60,454 nt of DNA from an uncultured Bacilli bacterium (GCA_947585595.1 CANPXB010000007.1:1-60454); one strand, 5' to 3'; counted from the stretch's first letter, positions 41,776 to 51,599 are shown. The notes: generated from the letters alone by a model not told the origin. Program-made: numbers and translations.

Positions 41776-43086
41776 ATGAAGAAAGTAAAGAATAAGAAAA
41801 AAGCATTATTAGATGTAATTAATACGGAAGTAGTTACGGATATATATGTATTTATTATGTTACTTTTCTTTCCATTAGTTATTGGTGTTAATGGTTATTA
41901 TGATATTGATAAAGTTAAACTATTTTTCTTTATGATTACGACTACTATTTGGTTATTTTCTTTAATTATTTTATTTATTTTAGAAAGAATACATAAGAAA
42001 AAGCTGCAATTTAAAATTAATATGTCTTATGTATTTATTTTTATATTTTTAATTATATCTTTTATTTCAACTTTACTTTCACCTTATAAACCAGATGTCT
42101 TTTTTAAAATAGGTAGGTATGAAGGATTTTTGACAACTTTATTATATGTATTAATCTTTTTAGGAATATCTTTATTTACTAAGCCTAAAAGAATATTTAT
42201 GTGGGCGATGGGTATTGGTGTAGGATTATGTAGTATTGTTGCTTTCTTACAGATATTAGATTTTAATGTTTTATGGTTATTTCCTAATAATTTAAGTTAT
42301 TACACTTATAGTAAATCTTTCTTAGGAACAATAGGTAATATTGATTTTCTATCTGCTTATTTATGCTTAGTTTTACCAATTTTATTTATATTTTCTTTAA
42401 AGTCAGATAATAAAGTTGATAGATTTTTGTTATTTCCCACATTACTAGGTCTTACTATTAGTTTAATTAGTCGTGTTTCATCAGGACTATTAGCTTTATC
42501 TGGATGCGTTTTACTTACTATTCCATTATTATTTAAAGATAATAAAAAGGCCATAAAAGCTGGTATTGGGGTTTTTATTTTAATATTAATTGTTGGTGTA
42601 GGTATTTTCTTTTATAAAGGTAATAATACGACAATTCATGAAATATCTGAAGTACTTCATGGAAGAATGAGTGATGAATTTGGTACTGGTAGAGGGTTGA
42701 TTTGGAATCAAGGTATAGATTTGTTTTTAGAACATCCTTGGTTAGGGACTGGACCTGGTTCTACTAGTAGAAGATATCATATTAAGTGGTATAGTCTTAA
42801 CACGAGAATTACTAACTATGTAGATAATGCTCATAATGCTTATTTAGGTTATTTAATTAATATTGGTGTGTTTGGAGCATTAAGTTATATTTTGTTCTTG
42901 TTGAGTTGTTTAATTAAATGGATAAATAAGCGAAATATTAATTATTTTTATATAGCTATTGGTAGTGGAGTATTATGTTATTTAATGCAAGATTTCTTTA
43001 ATTTAAATACATATATGACAGCGCCATTATTATTTATCATGTTAGGTTTATTAATTAGTAAAGAAGGGAAGTTAAAAAATGAATAA
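41776..43086 (+). CDS. O-antigen ligase/polymerase-like membrane protein (Wzy/WaaL family)
   Basis: 436 residues from ATG 41776; an upstream ATG at 41728 would translate the poly-G promoter. About eleven membrane helices. The family's large outer loop contains GTGRGLIWNQGIDLFLEHPW and LGTGPGSTSRRYHIKW, then NAHNAYLGYLINIGVFGAL. It would join or polymerise glycan units on undecaprenyl-type carriers at the outer membrane face. Its end overlaps the following surface-protein gene by 8 bases, so both are under the poly-G promoter. The glycan substrate is unknown; no glycosyltransferases are adjacent. Confidence 0.82.
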   Translation: MKKVKNKKKALLDVINTEVVTDIYVFIMLLFFPLVIGVNGYYDIDKVKLFFFMITTTIWLFSLIILFILERIHKKKLQFKINMSYVFIFIFLIISFISTLLSPYKPDVFFKIGRYEGFLTTLLYVLIFLGISLFTKPKRIFMWAMGIGVGLCSIVAFLQILDFNVLWLFPNNLSYYTYSKSFLGTIGNIDFLSAYLCLVLPILFIFSLKSDNKVDRFLLFPTLLGLTISLISRVSSGLLALSGCVLLTIPLLFKDNKKAIKAGIGVFILILIVGVGIFFYKGNNTTIHEISEVLHGRMSDEFGTGRGLIWNQGIDLFLEHPWLGTGPGSTSRRYHIKWYSLNTRITNYVDNAHNAYLGYLINIGVFGALSYILFLLSCLIKWINKRNINYFYIAIGSGVLCYLMQDFFNLNTYMTAPLLFIMLGLLISKEGKLKNE

Positions 43087-45295
43087 AAAATTATTCTGGT
43101 ATGATAATAGAAAAATAATAATTGCTAGTGTTTTATTCTTTATTATGTGTTTTGTTATTTTAACGGCTGCGGTAAAAATTAATGCGAATGATACCTCCTT
43201 GGAATTTGATTTAAAAGAAGGTGAATCAACAATTGATTTAAGTATTCATACCGAATTGGGCGGAAATAGTACTGAAGATCTTTCGGATGTTGGGTTTAAA
43301 ATGGCAAAATATGAAGACGATGATACAGATTTAGATTTTGTCAATTTCAAGTTTTCAGATGGTGCTTATTTATATGAATCAAAATCTGAATCTCAAGCTT
43401 CAGCTACCCAAATGTCAACTGATGATTCTGGTATGTTAAATATAAAAGAGATTCAGCAAGGCAATTATATTTTATATGAATCGGAAATGTCTGAAAGCAA
43501 TGTCGATACGATTGCCCCTATATATATAAAAATATCTAAAGATTCTGACGAAGAAAATAAATTAAAAGTGTCTTTTTCATATTATTATGTCGGTGTAACA
43601 TTTACAAGAAATGGGGAAAGCAATTCTGTTAACATAGAAATAAAGCATGAAAATCCTACCTCTTTGAATAAAAGTGAGTTACCAACTTTGGGTTGTTTAA
43701 AACCTGTAACAAGTAGTAGTTATTATGGTACACAAAGTAGTTTAAAAATTACAAAAGAAGTTTATCCACCTAATCTAGATGAATGGGAAGTGAACCTAAA
43801 AGTAGCTGCTAGTCTTGAAGGTTATTATTGGCCTACTGATTTAACTAATGGTACTTATGGTTACTTATCACTTGATGACTTTTGTGTTCAGCAAAAAGAA
43901 GCAGATTCATATCAAGAATACTTAAAAAGTGAACATGAAGATTATTATAATGTTTATACGGATAAATATGAGGAATACATTATCGATGAATATGATGAAC
44001 AGTTTGATGCGTTTTGTGATGGTAATAGTTGGTATACAGGATGTAGTTATTCTACATTAGAGGAATATTTAGAAAGCTATGAGTTTAAACAATATGATAA
44101 ATATCTAAGGAATACATATAATGATTATTATTATGGGTATTATGATGAATATGAATCTGAGTTAGAAGAAAAATATGGTGATGAGTATGTAGAATATTTA
44201 AAGGGTGATCACGTTTATGAAAATATAACTCTATCAAAGAAAAGTACTGAAATTACGCAATTTAATGATAGCAAAAGATGGGATGTTTGTCTTGAAAGTT
44301 CAGAAGTCTCTAGACTTGATCAAAATTTAAATATTGACATTATTGAAGAAGATCATGATGCATACGCTGTTTCATATGTTTCTAATATTGCCGGATTGAA
44401 ACAAGATGGTAATAGAATTTATGGTACTGTAAGAAATGCTTTAGGCCATGAAATCGATGTTAAAGTAGTTAACTGGGATAAGAATTATGGAGATTTACAG
44501 ATTACTAAGAAATTATTTAGTGAAGATAAAGCAGAGAAAACTGATAAAGATTTTAAGTTTAAAGTAGAGTTTACTCTACCTAAGGATAAATCAATGGATA
44601 ATAAGTTATTATATACATTAAATGGTGGTACAGAGTATCAAAAATTAGATGTTAATGGTGATAGTACTAAGAGTGTTTCATTTAATCTTAAAGCAGGAGA
44701 TACTATTAGATTAGTAGGTATTCCTACTGGTACGACTTATAAAGTTACTGAAGAAGCTAATAAAGGATATAATGTTAAAACAGAAAATGAAAATGGTACT
44801 ATTGAAGGAGCTAAAGTTAATGAGGTTATGGTTATTAATACTGAAGGTAATTTAGCTCCTGATGATGTTGATGTATATGATAGTGCTTTAATAGTTAGTA
44901 AAAATGTTATTGGTGAAACAGGAGATATAAATAAATCATTTAAATTTACGGTTACATTAAGTGATAGAAATATTAATGGACAGTATGGAGAAATGAAATT
45001 TAAGAATGGAGTTGCAACATTTAATCTTAAAGATGGCGAAAGTATTAAAGCGATTAATATACCTAATGGAACTATATATGAAGTAAGTGAAAAAGATAAT
45101 AAAGATTTTGTTATAAATAAAGAAAATGATATTGGAACAATTGAAAATGGTAAAGAAATAGTAGCTAGATTTACTAATATGAGAAAGAATGTTTTACCAA
45201 ATACAGTTGATAGTATTATTATTGTTATTATAGTTGCTTTGATATCTTTAGGTACTCTAATCTATTTCCAAGTAAATAAAAAGTATATGATTTAA
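43079..45295 (+). CDS. Pilin-like surface protein with isopeptide-type repeat domains
   Basis: 738 residues. N-terminal signal/anchor helix (about 13-32), an extended outer region, a Tyr/Glu-rich charged stretch (about 280-385: YEEYIIDEYDEQFDAF, YDEYESELEEKYGDEY), then two related Cna-B-type domains (about 465-595 and 600-705). Each has a Lys near its start (LQITKKLF; LIVSKNVIG), a GD(T/S)I or GESI strand with IPTGTTYKVTE or IPNGTIYEVSE. The C-terminus has VLPNTVDS, a hydrophobic helix and KKYMI, a sortase-type signal except that LPxTG reads LPNTV. Co-expressed with the O-antigen ligase-like gene. Confidence 0.78.
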   Translation: MNKKLFWYDNRKIIIASVLFFIMCFVILTAAVKINANDTSLEFDLKEGESTIDLSIHTELGGNSTEDLSDVGFKMAKYEDDDTDLDFVNFKFSDGAYLYESKSESQASATQMSTDDSGMLNIKEIQQGNYILYESEMSESNVDTIAPIYIKISKDSDEENKLKVSFSYYYVGVTFTRNGESNSVNIEIKHENPTSLNKSELPTLGCLKPVTSSSYYGTQSSLKITKEVYPPNLDEWEVNLKVAASLEGYYWPTDLTNGTYGYLSLDDFCVQQKEADSYQEYLKSEHEDYYNVYTDKYEEYIIDEYDEQFDAFCDGNSWYTGCSYSTLEEYLESYEFKQYDKYLRNTYNDYYYGYYDEYESELEEKYGDEYVEYLKGDHVYENITLSKKSTEITQFNDSKRWDVCLESSEVSRLDQNLNIDIIEEDHDAYAVSYVSNIAGLKQDGNRIYGTVRNALGHEIDVKVVNWDKNYGDLQITKKLFSEDKAEKTDKDFKFKVEFTLPKDKSMDNKLLYTLNGGTEYQKLDVNGDSTKSVSFNLKAGDTIRLVGIPTGTTYKVTEEANKGYNVKTENENGTIEGAKVNEVMVINTEGNLAPDDVDVYDSALIVSKNVIGETGDINKSFKFTVTLSDRNINGQYGEMKFKNGVATFNLKDGESIKAINIPNGTIYEVSEKDNKDFVINKENDIGTIENGKEIVARFTNMRKNVLPNTVDSIIIVIIVALISLGTLIYFQVNKKYMI

Positions 45296-45319
45296 AAAAG
45301 ACCTTTAGAGGTCTTTTAT
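45296..45319. terminator. Bidirectional terminator
   Basis: AAAAGACCT and AGGTCTTTT around TTAG, between convergent genes. Confidence 0.75.
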
Positions 45320-45658
45320 AGTGTTATTAGCAGCTTCAACATAAGCTCTTAGTAAATTACCAGCACCTAGTTTAGTACCACCAAAGTATCTAATTACAAC
45401 GATTAAACAATTATCTAAGTTTTTTCTTTCAATTAAGTTATAAATAGGTAAACCAGCGGTATTAGTAGGTTCTTTATCATCAGTTTTTTTAGCTGTACTA
45501 CCGATTTTATAAGCATAAGGCATATGACGAGCTTTCTTATGTTCTTTTTTTAAATTATCTAAAATAGTATTTACTTCTTCAATACTATGTACTTCATAAT
45601 ATAAGCCGATAAATTTTGATTTTTTAACTTCGACTAGGGATTCATTTATTAATTTCAT
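45305..45658 (-). CDS. IMPACT/YigZ family protein, N-terminal domain only
   Basis: 117 residues, about half of a full YigZ. It has the UPF0029 N-terminal domain: KKSKFIGLYYEVHSIEEV, KARHMPYAYKIG, KKTDDKEPTNTAGLPIYNLI and VIRYFGGTKLGAGNLLRAY. The C-terminal ferredoxin-like domain is missing, and translation ends cleanly at a terminator, so this is a short form rather than a recent break. AGGTGAC precedes the ATG. In eukaryotes IMPACT modulates Gcn2; the bacterial role is unknown. Confidence 0.85.
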   Translation of the reverse strand: MKLINESLVEVKKSKFIGLYYEVHSIEEVNTILDNLKKEHKKARHMPYAYKIGSTAKKTDDKEPTNTAGLPIYNLIERKNLDNCLIVVIRYFGGTKLGAGNLLRAYVEAANNTIKDL

Positions 45659-45729
45659 GGTTAGTCACCTATGGGTATTATAACATATATCTTATTTTAT
45701 GTTATACTTGATAGTAGAAGAGGGATAAG

Positions 45730-46149
45730 ATGGAATATATATTTAGAAAAAATCCAGTATATAGTTTTATATTATTAGTGGTGGTTATTTATTTTTTACC
45801 TAATTTATTTGGGACGATACCTAATAGTGAAATGGCTAATCAAGTAATATTTGGGATTGTTGGTTTTGGAATTATTTTATATGCGATATATGTTTTAGAA
45901 AAGAATGATATTTTTAAGATATATAAAGGTTTATTTAATTATTTATCAATTATAGTATTATGTTTAATTGACTATATAGTGATACAAAAAGATTTAGGTA
46001 TTTTACTATTATTTAAGAACTATTTAATTGGGATTGCTTATTATTTAATTATCTTAAATATATTTTTGTTTATAAGACAGAGTAGATTAGAAAAGGTAAG
46101 TAAATTAAAGGTTAAAGAGATAAAAGAAAGAACTAAGTTAAAAAGATAA
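45730..46149 (+). CDS. Four-helix membrane protein, unknown
   Basis: 139 residues with four hydrophobic helices (about 12-30, 37-55, 67-85, 92-118) and a strongly basic C-terminal tail (KVSKLKVKEIKERTKLKR). No family is recognised. GAGGGAT precedes the ATG, and TGTTATACT upstream acts as an extended -10. It lies 56 bases before a phosphatase gene, probably with separate or weak coupling. Confidence 0.6.
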   Translation: MEYIFRKNPVYSFILLVVVIYFLPNLFGTIPNSEMANQVIFGIVGFGIILYAIYVLEKNDIFKIYKGLFNYLSIIVLCLIDYIVIQKDLGILLLFKNYLIGIAYYLIILNIFLFIRQSRLEKVSKLKVKEIKERTKLKR

Positions 46150-46205
46150 AGATATTTTAAAATAGTTAGTAATCGGTTATAATAATTTAGATGGAGGCGA
46201 TAAAT

Positions 46206-46679
46206 ATGTATAATATAGTTTTTGTTTGTTATGGTAATATTTGTCGTAGTCCAATGGCGGAAATGATTTTTAAAGATTTAATATATAAAAATAATAAAAG
46301 ATATAAATATAGTTGTGTATCTAGAGCTACTAGTATGGAAGAGTTAGGTAATCCGATATATCCTCCTGCTTTAGCTAAATTAAAGGAAAAAGATATAACA
46401 ATAGAAAAACATATTGCTACCCAAATAAAGAAAGATGATTATGATAAATATGATTTAATTATTGTGATGGAAGAAAGAAATAGAAATGATTTACTTAGAA
46501 TATTTGGGCAGGATAATAGTAATAAAATTCATTTGATTTTAGAATATACTGATAATTTAAGAATGATAGATGATCCTTGGTATACAGGTGATTTTGAGAC
46601 AGCTTATAATTTAATATATGAAGGTTGTTTAGGATTATATAACTACTTAGAAAGTAGGGTGGTCCAAGATGAGATTTAA
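46206..46679 (+). CDS. Low-molecular-weight protein tyrosine phosphatase
   Basis: 157 residues from ATG 46206; the ATG at 46191 is inside the SD (GGAGG). P-loop VCYGNICRSPMAE (Cys8, Arg14) and the general-acid loop IDDPWYTGDF are both complete. YwlE/PtpA-type enzymes dephosphorylate tyrosine or arginine residues; Wzb-type members control polysaccharide synthesis. Which applies here is unclear. Overlaps uvrC by 11 bases. Confidence 0.9.
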   Translation: MYNIVFVCYGNICRSPMAEMIFKDLIYKNNKRYKYSCVSRATSMEELGNPIYPPALAKLKEKDITIEKHIATQIKKDDYDKYDLIIVMEERNRNDLLRIFGQDNSNKIHLILEYTDNLRMIDDPWYTGDFETAYNLIYEGCLGLYNYLESRVVQDEI

Positions 46680-48444
46680 AGAAAAGTTAGCTTTAGTACC
46701 ACATAAACCTGGTTCTTATCAAATGAAAGATAAGAACGGAACAATTATTTATGTTGGAAAAGCTAAAGATTTACATAAAAGATTATCTTCTTATTTTAAT
46801 CGCGTACATACGGGTAAGACAGCGAAGATGGTTAGTTTAATAGATGATTTTACTTATTTAGTAGCTAGTTCAGAATTAGAAGCTTTTATTATTGAAATTA
46901 ATTTAATTAAAGAATTTAAACCAAAATATAATATTATGTTAATGGATGATAAGAGTTATCCATATATTGAATATATTAGTAATCCTTATCCAAGACTTAA
47001 AGTATCTAGATATTTAAATATTAAGAAAAAAGATAATAAGAAATTATTTGGGCCTTATCCAAATGCGTATGCAGCAAGAAGGATAGTTAATTTACTTAAT
47101 AGATTATATCCTTTAAAGAAATGTGAAGGTAATAAGAAGGATTTATGTCTTTATTATCATATTGGGGAATGTTTAGGATATTGTAGTAAGAATATTGATC
47201 AAGATAAAGTTAAAGAGATGGAAGAAGAAATCTTATCATTCTTAAAAGGTAATGATGAAGTTTTAAAGAATAAGATTATGGATAAGATTAAAACTTATAG
47301 TGATACTTTAAACTTTGAAATGGCTTTAGATTTAAAGAAAGAATTAGAATATATTGATATTGTTTTAGATAAACAAAAGGTTGAATTACATGATTTTGTT
47401 AATCGTGATGTTATTGCTTATTATGTTGATAATGGGTATTTATCCATTGAAATATTATTTATTCGTAATGGTAAGTTATTAAATCATAAGAATACGATAT
47501 TACCAATAAATATTGATATTGAAGATGATGTAGAATACTATATTGCGGAGTTTTATACGAAAAATGAAGTACCTAAAGAGTTATTAATTCCAGATACTTT
47601 AAATGTTGATAATATTCGTAGTGTGGTTGATGCAAATGTCATAGTACCACAAAAGGGAATTAAAAAAGATCTAATTAAGATGGCTTATGATAATGCGAAG
47701 ATGAATTTAAATAATAAGTTTGAAGAGATTCAAAAAGATGAAGCAAGGACTTTAAAAGCTAATGAAGAGTTAGCCGAGTTACTTGGAATGGATTATATTA
47801 ATCGAATTGATGTCTTTGATAACTCTAATTTATTTGGTAGTTTTGCCGTATCAGGAATGGTTGTATTTATTGATGGTAAACCGGCGAAGAATGAATATCG
47901 TAAATACAAAGTATCAGTTGATGTTAATGATGATTATAATACTATGAAAGAAATATTATATCGAAGATATCAAAGAGCTTTAGTAGAAAGAAGTCCTTTA
48001 CCAGATTTAATTATAGTCGATGGAGGAGAGAATCAAATTAGAGCGGCTTTAGAGATATTACAACTATTACATTTAGATATAAAAGTAGTTGGATTAAAGA
48101 AGAATGATAAACATAGAACTAATGACTTGATTTCTTCTGATTTTAGTGTGTATAATATAGATAGAATGAGTAATGTATTTCATTACCTAACAAGAATGCA
48201 AGATGAAGTACATAGATTTACGATTACTTATCATAGAACACTAAGGAGTAAAGGTAGTATTAGTAGTGTTTTAGATGACATTGAGGGGATTGGTCCATCT
48301 AGAAAGAAAGCTCTAATTAAAAAATTTGGTAGTTTAACAAAAATTAAAATGGCTTCATTAGAAGAACTAGAAGAAATATTACCAGATAATATTGCATTAG
48401 AACTTAAAACTTATTTAGATGAAAAGGATAAAGAGAAAGAATAG
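46669..48444 (+). CDS. uvrC: Excinuclease ABC subunit C
   Basis: 591 residues, full length. GIY-YIG nuclease domain (PGSYQMKDKNGTIIYVGKAK, LHKRLSSYF), the Cys-containing region (CLYYHIGECLGYC), the UVR motif (KIKTYSDTLNFEMALDLKKE), the RNase H-like 5' nuclease domain (RIDVFDNSNLFGSFAVSGMV, LPDLIIVDGGENQI) and the C-terminal HhH (IEGIGPSRKKALIKKFGS). Makes both incisions in nucleotide excision repair. It is immediately followed by an RnfC-like gene. Confidence 0.96.
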   Translation: MRFKEKLALVPHKPGSYQMKDKNGTIIYVGKAKDLHKRLSSYFNRVHTGKTAKMVSLIDDFTYLVASSELEAFIIEINLIKEFKPKYNIMLMDDKSYPYIEYISNPYPRLKVSRYLNIKKKDNKKLFGPYPNAYAARRIVNLLNRLYPLKKCEGNKKDLCLYYHIGECLGYCSKNIDQDKVKEMEEEILSFLKGNDEVLKNKIMDKIKTYSDTLNFEMALDLKKELEYIDIVLDKQKVELHDFVNRDVIAYYVDNGYLSIEILFIRNGKLLNHKNTILPINIDIEDDVEYYIAEFYTKNEVPKELLIPDTLNVDNIRSVVDANVIVPQKGIKKDLIKMAYDNAKMNLNNKFEEIQKDEARTLKANEELAELLGMDYINRIDVFDNSNLFGSFAVSGMVVFIDGKPAKNEYRKYKVSVDVNDDYNTMKEILYRRYQRALVERSPLPDLIIVDGGENQIRAALEILQLLHLDIKVVGLKKNDKHRTNDLISSDFSVYNIDRMSNVFHYLTRMQDEVHRFTITYHRTLRSKGSISSVLDDIEGIGPSRKKALIKKFGSLTKIKMASLEELEEILPDNIALELKTYLDEKDKEKE

Positions 48445-48453
48445 GTGGTTAGT

Positions 48454-49578
48454 GTGCAACTTACTTATAGATTTAAAAATGATGAAAAGAATCTTGATAT
48501 TAAAAAACAAGAATATATAGTTCCTAAAGAAATTACTTTCTATACAAAGAGTGATGATGAAGTATATGTTAGTGATGGTGAAGAAGTATATATTAATCAA
48601 TTATTAAAAGAAAGTAAAAGCGGCATTAAAACCTATGCAACTGTTTCAGGAACAGCAGAAGTTAAAAAAGGTCTTATTAGAATTATAAATGATAGTGAAG
48701 ATTCAACTATTATTTCTGAAGATACAGTTGATGATATAAGTAAACTAAAGAAAGATGAAATATTAAGTATTTTATCTGATTTAGGAATTGAATATGAAAA
48801 TAAATTAATAGTTGATCAGTTAAAAGGCAAAAATAAAGTAATAATTATTAATGGAATGGATATAGAACCATATCAATTTAATAATAATTATATGTTAGAA
48901 GATAGATTAGAAAATATCTTAGAAGTGACAGAAGTAATATCTAATATCTTTAATTTAAGTGCTTATTTATTACTTAATAAATATGACGAAAATAATATTG
49001 AAGCAGCTAGAAAAGTTATTTCTAAATATCCAAATATTATCTTTAAGACAATTGATGAAGAATTTCCATATACATCAAATCCTTGTTTAGCTAAAAAATA
49101 TTTTAAAGAATATAAATATAATGAATTATTATTCTTTGATGCTTTTGCATTAAATAAGATATATACAGCTTTAAAAGATGGTTTACCTGTTAGTGAAAGA
49201 TATATTACAGTATGTTTAAATGGGACAGAAAAGATATATGTTGTTAAATGTCGTTATGGTACTAGTTTAGGAAGAATCTTAGAAGAGGCTGTTAGTATTG
49301 ATTTAACTAATCGTGATGTTTATTTAAATAACTATATGCGTCGAGTTATATGTGATAATGTTAAAGCTTTAATAGTTAATGATAATGTTAAAACAATCTT
49401 TGTCTTAGATCATGAAGATATAAAGACTTCTAAATGTATTAAGTGCGGCAAATGCGTTGAAATATGTCCAGTTAATATTAATCCTTTAGATAAAAAGTTG
49501 GATCCTTCATGTATTAGATGTGGACTATGTAATAATGTATGTCCAGCTAATATTAATTTACTAAATAAGGAGAAATAA
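48454..49578 (+). CDS. RnfC-like electron transport protein
   Basis: 374 residues from GTG 48454, which is 6 bases after AGGTGG; the GTG at 48445 overlaps that SD. The N-terminal barrel-sandwich region carries VSDGEEVYINQLL; the NuoF-like middle has CLNGTEKIYVVKCRYGTSLG; the C-terminus has two 4Fe-4S motifs CIKCGKCVEICP and CIRCGLCNNVCP. RnfC is the NADH- or quinol-side subunit of the Rnf ferredoxin:NAD oxidoreductase. Only this and an RnfD-like gene are present; rnfA, B, E and G are not in the window. Confidence 0.78.
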   Translation: MQLTYRFKNDEKNLDIKKQEYIVPKEITFYTKSDDEVYVSDGEEVYINQLLKESKSGIKTYATVSGTAEVKKGLIRIINDSEDSTIISEDTVDDISKLKKDEILSILSDLGIEYENKLIVDQLKGKNKVIIINGMDIEPYQFNNNYMLEDRLENILEVTEVISNIFNLSAYLLLNKYDENNIEAARKVISKYPNIIFKTIDEEFPYTSNPCLAKKYFKEYKYNELLFFDAFALNKIYTALKDGLPVSERYITVCLNGTEKIYVVKCRYGTSLGRILEEAVSIDLTNRDVYLNNYMRRVICDNVKALIVNDNVKTIFVLDHEDIKTSKCIKCGKCVEICPVNINPLDKKLDPSCIRCGLCNNVCPANINLLNKEK

Positions 49579-49580
49579 GA

Positions 49581-50477
49581 ATGGAAAAGGATATGTTAAA
49601 GAAAAATAAAGTACTAGGAATTAATTTATTATATATATTAAGTATTGTGCCACTTATTATATATGGTTTTTATAAGAATGGAATTATGGTTTACCAACAT
49701 GGTTATATTTCTTTATTCTTATCTTTTCAATACTTAGTTATACCAATTGTTATTATAGTACTTAGTTATGTATTTGAAATATATTATTATATAGGTCTTA
49801 AGAAAGATGATGATTATCATAATGTAGTTAATTCTTTAGTACCATATATTAATGCTTTATGTTATTTAGTATGTGGACCTTTAGATTATTTATGGCTTAC
49901 TGTACCATTAATTGTTGTATTAGATGTTTTATTAAAGTTTATTGATAATAAAATTAATATTAATCAAGTTGCTTTATTTAAATGTATTTTATATGTTATC
50001 TTAATGGCAATGGGAATTAAAGGAGTAGCTAATAATTATGAAATAGCTGAAGGATTTAGTACTGGTTTTAAAAGTTTATTCTTAGGTAGTTTTGCCGGAG
50101 AGATTGGGGTTACTAGTACTTTATTAGTCTTAGTAGGTTTTGTAATATTATTTTTTAATAGTTATTATAAGAAAGAAATACCAATCATTGCTTTACTAAG
50201 TTATGCCATAGTTAGTGTGGTTATTGCTTTAGTAACTAGTAGTGGATTTAATGCGGTATTAGTTAATACTTTACAAAGTGGGTTATTATTTAACTTAGTC
50301 TTTGTTGGAACTATTAGTGAAGCTACACCAGTAGTGAAGATGGGACGTATTATCTATGCTTTATTACTTGGTATCTTATGTGCCATAAGTGTTAATGCCT
50401 TACATTTAAGTATTGGTATATATGCTGTAATATTAGCTTTAAGCTTATGTACAGGATTATTTAATAAGATAAAATAA
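49581..50477 (+). CDS. RnfD-like membrane subunit
   Basis: 298 residues with about nine membrane helices, starting 3 bases after the RnfC-like gene. It matches the RnfD/NqrB fold: VLDVLLKFIDNKI, SLFLGSFAGEIGVTSTLLVL with a Thr in the position where RnfD/NqrB covalently bind FMN (family motif S-x-x-E-T-S), and VALVTSSGFNAVLVNTLQSG. With RnfC it forms an isolated two-subunit module. Its electron donor or acceptor and ion coupling are unknown. A terminator hairpin follows. Confidence 0.75.
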   Translation: MEKDMLKKNKVLGINLLYILSIVPLIIYGFYKNGIMVYQHGYISLFLSFQYLVIPIVIIVLSYVFEIYYYIGLKKDDDYHNVVNSLVPYINALCYLVCGPLDYLWLTVPLIVVLDVLLKFIDNKININQVALFKCILYVILMAMGIKGVANNYEIAEGFSTGFKSLFLGSFAGEIGVTSTLLVLVGFVILFFNSYYKKEIPIIALLSYAIVSVVIALVTSSGFNAVLVNTLQSGLLFNLVFVGTISEATPVVKMGRIIYALLLGILCAISVNALHLSIGIYAVILALSLCTGLFNKIK

Positions 50478-50503
50478 GAGAATAACGAAAGTTATTCTTT
50501 ATT
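50478..50503 (+). terminator. Intrinsic terminator of the RnfC/RnfD-like pair
   Basis: GAATAAC and GTTATTC around GAAA with a T-rich tail. Confidence 0.7.
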
Positions 50504-50549
50504 TTACTTAAGTTTTTGCGTATAATGGTGTATGTTTGGAAGTGAAATT

Positions 50550-51599
50550 ATGGATATTAATGAATTTGATTATGACTTACCAGAAGAGTTAATTGCTCAA
50601 ACTCCTTTAGAAAAAAGAGATAGTTCAAAGTTATTAATTTTAAATAAAAATAATGGAGAATTAGTTCATGAACATTTTAGTAATATAATTGATTATTTAA
50701 AAAAAGGAGATGTTTTAGTATTAAATGATACTAAAGTAATACCAGCAAGACTTATTGGCGTTAAGGAAGAAACTCAAGCTTCCATTGAATTATTATTACT
50801 TAAAGATTTAGGTGATGATACTTGGGAATGTCTTTCTAAACCAGCTAAAAGATTAAAAGTAGGAACTATTATATCTTTTGGTGATGGTTTATTAAAGGCC
50901 GAAGTAACAGAAAAGTATGATGAAGGTCTTACTCATGTTAGATTATTATATAAAGGTATTTTAATGGAAATCTTAGATAAGTTAGGAACAATGCCACTTC
51001 CACCTTATATTCATCAAAAGTTAAAAGATAAAAATAGATATCAAACAGTATATGCTAAAGTAAGTGGTAGTGCAGCGGCACCAACGGCGGGACTTCATTT
51101 TACAAAAGAATTACTTAAGAAAATAGAAGATAAAGGAATTATTATTACTTATGTAACTTTACATGTAGGATTAGGAACTTTTAGACCGGTACAAGTTGAT
51201 AATATCTTAGAGCATCATATGCATAGTGAATTTTATGTAATGAATGAGGAGACAGCTAAGATTTTAAATCAAGCTAAAGAAGAAGAAAGAAGAATTATTG
51301 CCGTTGGAACGACTAGTACAAGAACATTAGAAACAATTGCGACAAATAATGATGGTAAATTTATTGCTACATCAGGTAATACAGATATCTTTATATATCC
51401 CGGATATGAATTTAAAGCAATTGATGCCTTAATTACTAACTTCCATTTACCAAAGAGTACTTTAGTAATGTTAGTATCAGCTTTAGCTAGTCGAGAGTAT
51501 ATTTTAAATGCTTATAAAGTAGCTATTCAAAATAATTATCGTTTCTTTAGTTTTGGGGATGCAATGTTTATTACAAATGATATTATTAAAAATAAATAA
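50550..51599 (+). CDS. queA: tRNA preQ1(34) S-adenosylmethionine ribosyltransferase-isomerase
   Basis: 349 residues from ATG 50550 (GGAAGTG upstream). [63 protein letters not shown] and [15 protein letters not shown] are textbook QueA motifs. It converts preQ1 in tRNA to epoxyqueuosine using the SAM ribosyl moiety. tgt, the preceding enzyme in the pathway, is at 55.6-56.8 kb, split from it by three unrelated genes instead of the usual queA-tgt pair. Confidence 0.96.
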   Translation: MDINEFDYDLPEELIAQTPLEKRDSSKLLILNKNNGELVHEHFSNIIDYLKKGDVLVLNDTKVIPARLIGVKEETQASIELLLLKDLGDDTWECLSKPAKRLKVGTIISFGDGLLKAEVTEKYDEGLTHVRLLYKGILMEILDKLGTMPLPPYIHQKLKDKNRYQTVYAKVSGSAAAPTAGLHFTKELLKKIEDKGIIITYVTLHVGLGTFRPVQVDNILEHHMHSEFYVMNEETAKILNQAKEEERRIIAVGTTSTRTLETIATNNDGKFIATSGNTDIFIYPGYEFKAIDALITNFHLPKSTLVMLVSALASREYILNAYKVAIQNNYRFFSFGDAMFITNDIIKNK

